Shown one piece after another: positions 1-8,196 of a stretch of DNA of 64,000 nucleotides. The DNA is taken from positions 744,001-808,000 of the forward strand of contig NZ_JARUND010000001.1 in the NCBI RefSeq assembly GCF_036898825.1, read 5' to 3'. Source of the stretch: Streptomyces sp. B21-083. GTDB taxonomy: Bacteria; Actinomycetota; Actinomycetes; Streptomycetales; Streptomycetaceae. The notes below the pieces were generated by a model. The model searched no databases. It saw nothing but the letters and a program-made list of their open reading frames with translations, and was not told where the DNA came from. Numbering within the stretch: position 1 is the first letter of the stretch; every line of letters begins with the position of its first letter. The translations under genes were made by a program, and so were the position numbers.

Positions 1-1013
1 AGGCGTCCCTCGCCCCGACGGCCACCCCGCAGAGCGTGGAATGGCGGGACGGGGTCCTGCACGTCGGCTTCACCGCCGAGTTCACCTCGCGCGGCAAGCC
101 GATGACGTTCCCCGCCGAGGATGACAGCGACGGCGCCGACCTGGACGGCACGCCCACCGACGCCGACGACGCGATCGCCCGGGTGGGCGCGTCCACCGTC
201 GCCCGGTTCGGGAGCGCGACAGCCGACTTCCTGGTGCGCGAGCGGACCACCGCGGCCCAGTTCTTCCAGCCGGTCGAGCTGACCCGCGAGACCCTCCCGG
301 CCGACGAGGACGGGCAGGTGCGGCTGGTGCTGCGCGGCACGGCCACCGTCGACCCCGGCACGGCGGCGGGCGGCGTGGCACTCGGCGGCGGTCTCTTCGA
401 CGTGTTCGTCCGGATCAAGCTGGGCGGCTGGACCCGTGAGTGCCGTCTCGGCCCGGTCAAGCTGGACCCCCGCCCGGTGCCGCAGGCCGGTGTGGTCGCC
501 GGCCGTGTGATCCTGCCGTACTGGACGGCGAAGCAGGCGACGCTGTCCCTGGACGTCGACCGCGCCGTCAAGGGTGTGGGCCTCGGCCGCCTCAAGCCGG
601 ACGATGTCACCATCACGGGTGACCGTCTGCGCGTGGCACTGCCCCTGCACGTGCCCGGCGACACCAAGACGCTGCTGCGGCTGACCTCGTCGGCGGTCGC
701 CGAGTCCGTGGAGGTGCCTGGCACGCTGTCCGGCGCTTCCGACGGCTCGGGTTCGTTCGTCGAGGCGACGCTGCCCGGCGGCGCCCTGGCCGACGGGACG
801 TGGAAGCCGTCGCTGTGCCTGGCCCCGGAGGCAGCCGAGCCGCGGTTCCTGGCGATGTCCGTCGGCCTGAGCGTCAAGGGCGGTCGTCCGCAGGTCGTGC
901 GGCCCGCCAAGCCGGCCGGGCCGAGCACCGGGCAGCGAGTGGTCCGCAAGGTGCGGCGCACGCTCGGGAAGATCGCGCGCAAGGCCGGGCTGCGACGCGG
1001 AAACGGAGCCTGA
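1..1013 (+). CDS. C-terminal part of a large surface-polymer protein, 5' end outside window
   Basis: The frame is open from the left edge; the GTG at 36 is only the first possible start inside the window, so the gene almost certainly begins upstream. The visible 330 or so residues are beta-rich with no membrane segment and end in a strongly basic tail (many Arg/Lys in the last 50 residues). Repeating beta-sandwich-like blocks such as those here are found at the C-terminus of Streptomyces glycosyltransferases or teichoic-acid-type polymerases beside rml genes, which is the basis of the guess. The stop lies only 4 bases before rmlC, so the two are probably cotranscribed, which fits a role in a rhamnose-containing wall polymer. 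I see no catalytic motif in this part; the exact family is not established. Confidence 0.5.
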   Translation, partial: ASLAPTATPQSVEWRDGVLHVGFTAEFTSRGKPMTFPAEDDSDGADLDGTPTDADDAIARVGASTVARFGSATADFLVRERTTAAQFFQPVELTRETLPADEDGQVRLVLRGTATVDPGTAAGGVALGGGLFDVFVRIKLGGWTRECRLGPVKLDPRPVPQAGVVAGRVILPYWTAKQATLSLDVDRAVKGVGLGRLKPDDVTITGDRLRVALPLHVPGDTKTLLRLTSSAVAESVEVPGTLSGASDGSGSFVEATLPGGALADGTWKPSLCLAPEAAEPRFLAMSVGLSVKGGRPQVVRPAKPAGPSTGQRVVRKVRRTLGKIARKAGLRRGNGA

Positions 1014-1017
1014 CAGC

Positions 1018-1617
1018 ATGCGAGCACTGGACATCGAAGGCGCCTGGGTACTCGAGCCGAAGATCTTCCCGGACGACCGGGGCGCCTTCCATGAGTGGTA
1101 CCGGGGCGAGGAGTTCCGTGAGGCCACCGGTTACGACCTGTCCCTCGCGCAGGCGAACTGCTCGGTCTCACGCCGGGGCGTCGTACGCGGGGTGCACTTC
1201 TCCGACGTACCGCCGAGCCAGGCCAAGTACGTGACGTGCGTACGCGGGGCGGTCCTGGACGTCGTGGTGGACATCCGGGTCGGCTCGCCCACGTACGGGC
1301 AGTGGGAGGCGGTGCGGCTCGACGACGAGACCCGGCACGCGGTGTTCCTCGCGGAAGGCCTCGGGCACGCCTTCATGGCGCTCACCGACGACGCCACCGT
1401 GGTGTACCTGTGTTCGACGGGGTACGCGCCGGGGCGTGAGCACGGGGTGCATCCGCTCGACCCGGAGCTGGGCATCGCCTGGCCGGAGGGCATCGAGCCC
1501 GTGCTGTCGGAGAAGGACGCCGAGGCGCCCACGCTGGCCGAGGCGAAGGCGGCCGGGCTGCTGCCGTCGTACGAGGAGTGCGCGGCCTACTACGCGGGGC
1601 TGCGCGCCGACCGGTAG
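1018..1617 (+). CDS. rmlC: dTDP-4-dehydrorhamnose 3,5-epimerase
   Basis: Cytoplasmic cupin enzyme, third step of dTDP-L-rhamnose synthesis: double epimerisation of dTDP-4-keto-6-deoxyglucose at C3 and C5. The 199 residues match the usual length. Visible RmlC signatures are FPDDRGAFHE (residues 17-26), QANCS followed by RGVVRGVHF with catalytic His60, the strand RGAVLDVVVDIR (76-87) with Lys70 just before it, and GHAFMAL. ATG at 1018 lies 4 bases after the previous stop. The other three rml genes sit on the opposite strand just downstream, so rmlC is separated from the rmlABD operon and converges on it, an arrangement seen in some actinobacteria. Confidence 0.96.
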   Translation: MRALDIEGAWVLEPKIFPDDRGAFHEWYRGEEFREATGYDLSLAQANCSVSRRGVVRGVHFSDVPPSQAKYVTCVRGAVLDVVVDIRVGSPTYGQWEAVRLDDETRHAVFLAEGLGHAFMALTDDATVVYLCSTGYAPGREHGVHPLDPELGIAWPEGIEPVLSEKDAEAPTLAEAKAAGLLPSYEECAAYYAGLRADR

Positions 1618-1655
1618 CTCCCGAACCGGACGAGTACCAGAACGAGTACCAGAAA

Positions 1656-1697
1656 GGCCTGCGGCCCGGCTGCTGATCAGCAGCCGGGCCGCAGGCC
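1656..1697. terminator. 42-bp perfect palindrome, bidirectional terminator
   Basis: Arms 1656-1676 and 1677-1697 are exact reverse complements with no unpaired centre (centre TGATCA). It lies between the stops of the convergent rmlC and methyltransferase genes, so it is best read as a shared factor-independent terminator. There is only a short A run on its left and no U tract, as usual in Streptomyces. Confidence 0.85.
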
Positions 1698-1713
1698 GTT
1701 GTCCGGTTCCGCG

Positions 1714-2517
1714 TCAGCGGGAGGTGCTCAGCGGCTGCAGGCTGCGTCGCAGCTGCTCCAGGCCTCGCGAGCGCTTGGTGCCGCGGTTGCGGGACTTGAC
1801 GAGGGGGGCCCAGAAGGCGGCCTCGATCAGGGTCTCCGGCTTGATCGCCGGCGTCCGCTCCAGGACGCTCTCCGGCACCTTCTGCGGGTCCGGGACCTCG
1901 AACTCCGCGATGATCTCGTCGTACTTGTCCTTCAGTACGGTGTTGTCGGGGTCGGCGCCGAAGACGATGAGCTGTCCGGTGGGCGCGGTGTCGACGAGGA
2001 CCGTGACCAGGTCGGGGCGGTACCGGGCGAGGATCTCGATCAGCTTGTAGACGTCGCCGGTCCAGGCGTTGGTGTGCCGGTCGCGGGCGGCCTCGTCGAC
2101 GCTGCGCGGCAGCATGTCGTCGAGGACGATGACGCTGGCCCAGTCCGAGTGCTTCTCGACGTTGATGAAGTCGCGCAGCGCGTACTCGAACAGGTGCATG
2201 CCGTCGATGAACGACAGGTCGAGCGTGGTGCGCTGCCAGTAGCCGAACGGGCTGCGGTTGCGCGCCAGGTTGCGCAGCGGGTGCCGGCCGCCCTTGAGGT
2301 GGGCGAGGGGGTTCTCCCGGGCGAAGAAGTCGTCGCTGGTCGCCTTCGCGAGATGGACGTCGGTGCGGATCTCCGAGACCACCTTGAACGCGGGGTCGAT
2401 CGCGATGCTCGGTACCCGGGACAGGGTCAGGCTTCGGCCGTCGTTGACGCCGATCTCCAGGTAGTTCCTGTTCGCGCTGACCTTGTGGAGCTCCCGGAGG
2501 AACTCATGGCGTTTCAC
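1714..2517 (-). CDS. Class I SAM-dependent methyltransferase (Methyltransf_24 type)
   Basis: Predicted soluble methyltransferase, 267 residues. The SAM motif is YLEIGVNDGRSL near residues 19-30; LSFIDGMHLFEYALRD and VIVLDDMLPR are the other conserved blocks of this family, which methylates sugars or small secondary products. GTG start at 2517 shares one base with the TAG stop of rmlD (TAGTG), with AAGGAG eight bases upstream, so it is translationally coupled and the last gene of rmlA-rmlB-rmlD. This suggests methylation of a rhamnose-containing glycan or of a precursor, but the substrate cannot be read from sequence. Confidence 0.8.
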   Translation of the reverse strand: MKRHEFLRELHKVSANRNYLEIGVNDGRSLTLSRVPSIAIDPAFKVVSEIRTDVHLAKATSDDFFARENPLAHLKGGRHPLRNLARNRSPFGYWQRTTLDLSFIDGMHLFEYALRDFINVEKHSDWASVIVLDDMLPRSVDEAARDRHTNAWTGDVYKLIEILARYRPDLVTVLVDTAPTGQLIVFGADPDNTVLKDKYDEIIAEFEVPDPQKVPESVLERTPAIKPETLIEAAFWAPLVKSRNRGTKRSRGLEQLRRSLQPLSTSR

Positions 2518-3389
2518 TAGGAAATCTCCTTGCGGATGTGTGGCAGTGCTTCGTGCAGGGCGGTACGCCAGTCACGGAGAGGTCCGAGACCGGCCTGCTG
2601 CCAGCGGCCGTGGCCGAGGACGCTGTACGGGGGTCGGGGCGCGGGCCGGACGAAGGCCGCGCTGGTGGTGGGGTGTACGCGGTCCGGGTCGGCGTCGACG
2701 AGGCGGAACACCTCTCGCGCCAGCTCGAACCAGGTGGTCTCGCCGGAGTTGGTGGCGTGCAGGACACCGTGCGCCTCGGGACCGATCAGGGGTCCGAGGT
2801 CGGCGATCCGTACGGCGACGTCGGCGCTCCAGGTGGGCTGGCCGCGCTGGTCGTCGACGACGTCGAGGGTGTCCCGACGCGCCTCCAGATCGATCATCGT
2901 ACGCACGAAGTTGCCGCCGTGCGCACCGTACAGCCAGGCCGTGCGCAGGACGACCCCCGTGTCCGGGAGCGTGGCCAGGACGGCCTGTTCACCGGCGAGT
3001 TTGGTGCGGCCGTACGCCGTGCGCGGGGCCGGGGTGTGGTCCTCGGGGTACGGGGTGTCCCGGGCCTCGCCGTCGAACACGTAGTCGGTGGACACGTGGA
3101 TAAGCCGGGCATGGTGCTCGGCGCAGGCCTGGGCGAGCAGACGCGGTCCGACGCCGTTGATCCGCAGCGCCGTCTCCTCGTCCGTCTCGGCGTCGTCGAC
3201 GGCGGTGTAGGCGGCGCAGTTGACGACCAGGTCGGGCTCGTGGTCGGTGAAGACGCGGCGCACGTCGTCGGGGTCGGTGATGTCGAGGGCGGCGCGGGCG
3301 AGGCCCACGACGTTCTCACCGCGCCGGAGGAGCTCCTCGACGGTGTCGCGGCCGAGCATGCCGGCGGCGCCGGTCACCAGCCATTTCAT
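2517..3389 (-). CDS. rmlD: dTDP-4-dehydrorhamnose reductase
   Basis: Final step of dTDP-L-rhamnose synthesis: NAD(P)H reduction of the 4-keto group. 290 residues; extended short-chain dehydrogenase fold with glycine motif GAAGMLG (residues 7-13), STDYVFDG and the catalytic YxxxK in AYGRTK. The start was placed at the ATG whose first bases overlap the stop of rmlB (ATGA). The frame is open further upstream, but that part is antisense to rmlB. The 3' end overlaps the methyltransferase start by one base. Expression depends on the rmlA promoter. Confidence 0.95.
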   Translation of the reverse strand: MKWLVTGAAGMLGRDTVEELLRRGENVVGLARAALDITDPDDVRRVFTDHEPDLVVNCAAYTAVDDAETDEETALRINGVGPRLLAQACAEHHARLIHVSTDYVFDGEARDTPYPEDHTPAPRTAYGRTKLAGEQAVLATLPDTGVVLRTAWLYGAHGGNFVRTMIDLEARRDTLDVVDDQRGQPTWSADVAVRIADLGPLIGPEAHGVLHATNSGETTWFELAREVFRLVDADPDRVHPTTSAAFVRPAPRPPYSVLGHGRWQQAGLGPLRDWRTALHEALPHIRKEIS

Positions 3390-4417
3390 CCGCTTACCCG
3401 CTTCTCGACCTGCTTCTCGACCTGCTTCTCGTCCTTCTTCGACGCGTCGGCGCCGACGCGTCGCTTGAGGGGCTCCCACCAGGCGCGGTTGTCGCGGTAC
3501 CAGGCGACGGTGGCGGCGAGGCCGGCGGCGAAGTCGTGGCGCGGGGTGTAGCCCAGTTCGTCGTGGAGCTTGCCCCAGTCGACGGAGTAGCGCAGGTCGT
3601 GGCCCTTGCGGTCCTCGACGTACTCCACGCTGTCCCAGTCCGCGCCGCAGGCTTCGAGGAGCAGTCCGGTCAGTTCCTTGTTGCTCAGCTCCGTACCGCC
3701 GCCGATGTTGTAGACCTCGCCGGGCCGGCCGCCGGTGCGCACCAGGTCGACGCCCTGGCAGTGGTCGTCGACGTGCAGCCAGTCGCGGACGTTGAGGCCC
3801 TCGCCGTACAGCGGGACCTTCTTGCCGTCCAGCAGGTTGGTGACGAAGAGCGGGATGACCTTCTCGGGGAACTGGTGCGGCCCGTAGTTGTTGGAGCAGC
3901 GGGTGACGCGCACGTCCAGGCCGTGGGTGCGGTGGTAGGCGAGGGCGAGCAGGTCCGAGGACGCCTTCGACGCCGAGTAGGGCGAGTTGGGGGCCAGCGG
4001 GTGGTCCTCGGGCCAGGAGCCGGACTCGATCGAGCCGTACACCTCGTCGGTGGACACGTGCACGAAGGGGCCGACCCGGTAGCGCAGGGCCGCGTCGAGC
4101 AGCACCTGGGTGCCGACGACGTTGGTGCGGACGAAGTCGGCGGCGCCGTCGATCGAGCGGTCCACGTGGGACTCGGCGGCGAAGTGGACGACCTGGTCGG
4201 TCTCGGCCATCAGCTTGTCGACGAGTTCGGCGTCGCAGATGTCGCCCTGGACGAACGTCAGCCGGGGGTGTTCGGCCGGGAGGTTCTCCAGGGTGCCCGC
4301 GTACGTGAGCTTGTCCAGCACGGTGATCCGGGGCGCGTCGGGGGCGTCGGACGCGAGGAGTGTGCGGACGTACGTGGAGCCGATGAATCCGGCGGCGCCG
4401 GTGACGAGGAGGTTCAT
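3386..4417 (-). CDS. rmlB: dTDP-glucose 4,6-dehydratase
   Basis: Second step of dTDP-rhamnose synthesis, NAD+-dependent. 343 residues; GAAGFIGS glycine motif near the N-terminus, HFAAESHVDRSI, STDEVYG, and catalytic YSASK. The start overlaps the stop of rmlA and the stop overlaps the start of rmlD, both as ATGA, so the three genes are translationally coupled. The last residues are a Lys/Val/Glu tandem repeat (KQVEKQVEKRV) coded by a 12-bp DNA repeat, absent from typical RmlB and probably a dispensable tail. Confidence 0.96.
   Translation of the reverse strand: MNLLVTGAAGFIGSTYVRTLLASDAPDAPRITVLDKLTYAGTLENLPAEHPRLTFVQGDICDAELVDKLMAETDQVVHFAAESHVDRSIDGAADFVRTNVVGTQVLLDAALRYRVGPFVHVSTDEVYGSIESGSWPEDHPLAPNSPYSASKASSDLLALAYHRTHGLDVRVTRCSNNYGPHQFPEKVIPLFVTNLLDGKKVPLYGEGLNVRDWLHVDDHCQGVDLVRTGGRPGEVYNIGGGTELSNKELTGLLLEACGADWDSVEYVEDRKGHDLRYSVDWGKLHDELGYTPRHDFAAGLAATVAWYRDNRAWWEPLKRRVGADASKKDEKQVEKQVEKRVSG
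3401..3430 (+). repeat. 12-bp tandem repeat at the 3' end of rmlB
   Basis: The unit CTTCTCGACCTG is present at 3401-3412 and 3413-3424 with half a further unit after it. It keeps the reading frame and gives the KQVE repeat just before the rmlB stop. Confidence 0.85.
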
Positions 4418-5481
4418 GAGTGGATCTGCACCTTGCTGTGGTCTCCGAGGACGAGTCGGTGGGCGCTGGGGACACTGGGGGCCGGGGTCACCTCGACGTG
4501 CCTGCCGATGAGCGAGGACTCGATGCGGCCCACCCCGGCGATGGAGGAGTCCCGCAGCACGATGGAGAACTCCAGCTCGCTGTCGGTGATCCGGCAGTTC
4601 TCCGCGACGGAGGTGAACGGCCCGACGTAGGAGTCGCTGACGACGGTTCCGGCGCCGATGACGACGGGTCCGACGATGCGTGAGCGGCTGATGCTCGCGC
4701 CCTCCTCGATCACCACCCGCCCTATGGTCTCGGACGCGGTGTCCACGTCGCCGTCGATCCGCCGCTCCAGGCCCTCCAGGACCATGCGGTTGACCTCCAG
4801 CATGTCGGTGACGTTCCCCGTGTCCTTCCAGTAGCCCTTGATGAGCGTGGATCGTACGTCGGACCGGGCGTCGATGAGGTACTGGATGGCGTGGGTGATC
4901 TCCAACTCGCCGCGCCGGGAGGGGCTGATGGAGCGTACGGCGTCGTGGATAGCCGGGGTGAAGAGGTACACGCCGACGAGCGCGAGGTCGCTCTTGGGGT
5001 GCTCGGGCTTCTCCTCCAGGCCGATCACCTGACCGGCCGCGTCGAGTTCGGCGACGCCGAAGGAGCGCGGGTCGGGCACCTGGGTGAGCAGGATCTGGGC
5101 GTCGGGGCGCAGACGGCGGAACTCGTCGACGAGGTCGCTGATGCCGCCGATGATGAAGTTGTCACCGAGGTACATGACGAAGTCGTCGTCACCGAGGAAG
5201 TCCCGCGCGATCAGCACCGCGTGGGCCAGGCCCAGGGGCCTTTCCTGCGGGATGTAGGTGACCTTCAGCCCGAACCGCGAGCCGTCACCGACCGCTTCCT
5301 CGATCTCGGCGGCGGTGTCGCCGACGATCATGCCGACCTCGGTGATGCCCGCGTCGGCGAGGGATTCCAGGCCGTAGAACAGCACGGCTTTGTTGGCCAC
5401 GGGTACGAGCTGCTTCGCCGAGGTATGGGTGATCGGCCGAAGCCGCGTACCGGCGCCACCGGAGAGCACGAGAGCCTTCAT
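4414..5481 (-). CDS. rmlA: Glucose-1-phosphate thymidylyltransferase, long form
   Basis: First step of the pathway: dTTP plus glucose-1-phosphate to dTDP-glucose. 355 residues, the long StrD-like form: N-terminal nucleotidyltransferase with LSGGAGTRLRPIT (residues 6-18), PLGLAHAV and YLGDNF, followed from about residue 250 by a left-handed beta-helix extension with spaced I/V-hexapeptide-like turns. First gene of the rmlABD-methyltransferase operon. A TAGGGT hexamer (5488-5493, minus strand) ends six bases before the ATG, so the message may be leaderless; no clear ribosome site is visible. Confidence 0.95.
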   Translation of the reverse strand: MKALVLSGGAGTRLRPITHTSAKQLVPVANKAVLFYGLESLADAGITEVGMIVGDTAAEIEEAVGDGSRFGLKVTYIPQERPLGLAHAVLIARDFLGDDDFVMYLGDNFIIGGISDLVDEFRRLRPDAQILLTQVPDPRSFGVAELDAAGQVIGLEEKPEHPKSDLALVGVYLFTPAIHDAVRSISPSRRGELEITHAIQYLIDARSDVRSTLIKGYWKDTGNVTDMLEVNRMVLEGLERRIDGDVDTASETIGRVVIEEGASISRSRIVGPVVIGAGTVVSDSYVGPFTSVAENCRITDSELEFSIVLRDSSIAGVGRIESSLIGRHVEVTPAPSVPSAHRLVLGDHSKVQIHS

Positions 5482-5487
5482 CCGTTC

Positions 5488-5493
5488 ACCCTA
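5488..5493 (-). promoter_or_regulatory. Possible -10 element of a leaderless rmlA promoter
   Basis: Minus-strand TAGGGT fits TANNNT and lies six bases from the rmlA ATG, the spacing of leaderless Streptomyces promoters. The -35 match is weak (ATTACG about 17 bases upstream). Confidence 0.35.
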
Positions 5494-5562
5494 GCTTCGA
5501 TTTCCCACGACGTAATATCCGGTGCCGCAGCGTGACCGGTGCGGGAGCCCGCCGGCGTCCCC

Positions 5563-8040
5563 TCAGGGCTCCAGGGCGAGCTCGCTCCACACCTGTTTGC
5601 CGCCGCTGACCGGGACTGTTCCCCAGGCCGCCGACATGGCCTCGACCAGGAGCATGCCCCGGCCGCCGGTGGCCTCCCAGCCGAGGTTCGTCGGTCGGAT
5701 GGGCGTACGGGGCGTGTTGTCCGCGACGGCGACGCGCAGCCGGCCGTTGAAGACGGTGAGGTCGAGACGGACCTGGCCGTCGGTGTGCACGAGGGCGTTG
5801 GTGACGAGCTCGGAGACGACGAGGAGCACGGTGTCCATGTTCTCCTGGAGGCCCGCCTCGCCCGCGACACCCCAGGTGCGCAGGGTGCGCCGGGTGAAGC
5901 GGCGGGCGTGCCGGACCGCCTCGGGCACCCGCCACACCGTCCAGCTCTCGCGCAGCGGGCGGTGCTCCATGCCGTCGTAGCGCAGCAGGAGCAGGGCCAC
6001 GTCGTCGTTGCGGTTGGCGCGGGCGAGCAGGGCGTCGGCGACCAGACCGAGGTGGGCGGGGTCGGCGGCGGCGAGGTCTGCGGCGAGAGCGTCGAGGCCG
6101 TCCTCGATGTCGATCTCGGCGGACTCGACGAGACCGTCGGTCGTGAGGGCGAGCAGGGTGCCGGGCTGGAGGCGCAGCAGGCTCATCGGGTAGTCGGCCC
6201 GGGCGACGACGCCGAGCGGCGGCCCGACGTCGGACTCGGGCACCTCGGTGGTGCCGTCGGGGTGGCGGACGACCGGGGGGAGGTGGCCGGCGCGGACGTA
6301 CCAGGCGGTGCCCTCCTCCATGTCGACCTCGACGTAGCAGCAGGTGGCGAAGAGGTCGGTCTCCATGTCGGCGAGGAGCCGGTTGGCGTGGGAGACGACG
6401 ACGTCCGGCGGGTGGCCCTCGACGGCGTAGGCGCGCAGGGCGGTGCGCATCTGGCCCATGAGGGTGGCGGCGCCCGCGTTGTGGCCCTGGACGTCGCCGA
6501 TGACGAGGGCCACGTGGTTGTCGGGCAGCGGGATCACGTCGTACCAGTCGCCGCCCACCTCCAGGCCCTCGGTGGTCGGGAGGTAGCGGGCCTCGGCGAC
6601 CCCGCCGGGCAGTTTGGGCAGGCGGCGGGGCAGCAGGGAGCGCTGGAGCATCCCGACGAGTTCGTGCTCGGCGTCGAAGGCGTGGGCGCGGGTCAGGGCC
6701 TGGCCGGCGAGGCCGGCGGCGGCGGTGAGCAGGGCGCGTTCGTCGGTGCCGAACTCGTGCGGGGTGTCCCAGCCGATCAGGCAGACACCGGCCATCCGGC
6801 CGCCGGCGGGGAGCGGCAGCACGGCGAGGCCGCCGGGGCCGACGCCGTCGAGGGCGGGTTCCAGTTCGGTGCCCGCGGGCCAGATCGCGGCGCGGCCCTC
6901 GCGCAGGGCGGCGGCGAGTGTGGGCATGGAGCGGACGGGTGACTCGGGCCATTCGGAACGCCATTCGAGCCGCCACAGCTCGGGCCAGGACTCGGGTTCG
7001 GGCGGGTCGAGGACGGTGACGACAAGCCGTTCGTTCTCCAGTTCGGCGAGGGCGATCCGGTCGGCCAGCAGCGGCTCGCGCAGCGCCGTGACGACGGCCT
7101 TGCTGACGTCGCGGACGGTCCCGGCGGTGGCCAGGGCGGCGGCGAGGCGCTGGACGCGGGCCACGTCGGTGACGCCGGCGCGCAGGGTGGAGGCGTCGCC
7201 GACCGTGCCCACGAGCCGGGCGGGCCGCCCCTCCCCCGTGATCGCGAGCCGCCCGCGCAGCCGCAGCCACCTCGGCGGGCCGGCGGGCTGGAGCACCCGG
7301 AACTCCAGCTCCCGGTCGCCGATGGACATGTGGTCGGCCTCGACGACGGACATCAGGGAGGGCAGGTCCTCGGGCACGGTCAGGCCGAGGAGGGTCTCGA
7401 CCCTGCCGTCGAAGTCCGCCCGGTCGAGGGCGAACAGGTCGAGGAGTTCGTCGCCGACCTCGACGCGTCCGCTGTCCATGGCGAGGCTGAAGGCGTTGGC
7501 CGGCAGTTCGCCGAGGTCTCCGGCGGCGGGCGGGGCGGGCCAGGCGACGGCGTCGGCGAGCAGTCCGAGGCAGTCCCGGGCCTCGTCGTCGAAGCCGCCG
7601 GGGCTCTCCGTCACGGCGAGCAGACAGCCGCCGTCACCGACCGCCGCGCCCGCGCGGACGGGCAGGGCGGCCAGATGGACGTCACCGGCCGGCATCCGCC
7701 GGGACTCGGCGCACTCGGCGAGGTCGTCGGGGCCCAGCCAGATCGGCCGCCCGGTGCGGTGGGCGTCGGCGGCGGGCGAGTGGGCGGCCACGGGGTAGCT
7801 GTCGCGCAGGCCGTACAGCGTCCTCGGCACACCGGCCGACTCGACCAGGCACAGTACGTCGACGGCGTCGCCCGGGGTGTAGACGGCGGCGACGGTCGCC
7901 CCCGCGAAGACGAGCGTCTGTTCGAGGACGCGGCGGAGGCGTTCACGGGGATCGAGTTCGGCGGTGAGCGACTTGAGGGCAAGTTCGGCGCGCGCCGTTC
8001 TCGTTCCGCGACCCGCGTCCTCTCTGCCCACGTTCGTCAT
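5563..8040 (-). CDS. GAF-PAS-GAF-SpoIIE phosphatase-HATPase multidomain regulator
   Basis: 825-residue cytoplasmic signalling protein. By eye: a GAF-like domain (about 30-165), a PAS-like domain (180-285), a second GAF (300-452), a SpoIIE/PP2C phosphatase domain (475-688) with VGGDWYDVIPL (Asp498), VIGDVQGHNAG (Asp516), TTDGLVE and RNDDVALLLLR, and a C-terminal RsbW-like ATPase (695-822) with the N box VVSELVTNAL and G box TGGRGMLLVE. The family dephosphorylates STAS anti-sigma antagonists; the extra HATPase may also bind one, giving both arms of a partner switch in one chain. ATG at 8040. It is divergent from the lanthipeptide synthetase gene, so the 8041-8196 region may serve both. Target unknown. 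Confidence 0.9.
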   Translation of the reverse strand: MTNVGREDAGRGTRTARAELALKSLTAELDPRERLRRVLEQTLVFAGATVAAVYTPGDAVDVLCLVESAGVPRTLYGLRDSYPVAAHSPAADAHRTGRPIWLGPDDLAECAESRRMPAGDVHLAALPVRAGAAVGDGGCLLAVTESPGGFDDEARDCLGLLADAVAWPAPPAAGDLGELPANAFSLAMDSGRVEVGDELLDLFALDRADFDGRVETLLGLTVPEDLPSLMSVVEADHMSIGDRELEFRVLQPAGPPRWLRLRGRLAITGEGRPARLVGTVGDASTLRAGVTDVARVQRLAAALATAGTVRDVSKAVVTALREPLLADRIALAELENERLVVTVLDPPEPESWPELWRLEWRSEWPESPVRSMPTLAAALREGRAAIWPAGTELEPALDGVGPGGLAVLPLPAGGRMAGVCLIGWDTPHEFGTDERALLTAAAGLAGQALTRAHAFDAEHELVGMLQRSLLPRRLPKLPGGVAEARYLPTTEGLEVGGDWYDVIPLPDNHVALVIGDVQGHNAGAATLMGQMRTALRAYAVEGHPPDVVVSHANRLLADMETDLFATCCYVEVDMEEGTAWYVRAGHLPPVVRHPDGTTEVPESDVGPPLGVVARADYPMSLLRLQPGTLLALTTDGLVESAEIDIEDGLDALAADLAAADPAHLGLVADALLARANRNDDVALLLLRYDGMEHRPLRESWTVWRVPEAVRHARRFTRRTLRTWGVAGEAGLQENMDTVLLVVSELVTNALVHTDGQVRLDLTVFNGRLRVAVADNTPRTPIRPTNLGWEATGGRGMLLVEAMSAAWGTVPVSGGKQVWSELALEP

Positions 8041-8196
8041 TACAGCGCGTATGGGGCCCGGGCGCAGCCCCTGGCACTCGCGTACGTCGGCCCCGGCCGT
8101 ACCTGTGCGTTCCGCACAGTGCTCTCGTGACAGCCGTGACTGTCGGGACCCGTCCACGGACTGGAAGGCTCGGTGCCAGCCATCGAGGAGGTGGGC
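8041..8196. promoter_or_regulatory. Divergent promoter region with two inverted repeats
   Basis: Between the phosphatase and amfT. It holds CTGTGCG-TTC-CGCACAG at 8103-8119 and GACAG-N6-CTGTC at 8129-8144. These are candidate operators, for example for AmfR, but no known AmfR consensus was compared. Confidence 0.45.

Noticed and set aside
2517..4475. A 652-codon minus-strand open frame covering rmlB and rmlD
   Set aside because: Only its last 290 codons (rmlD) make sense; the N-terminal half is an Arg/Pro-rich out-of-frame reading of rmlB.
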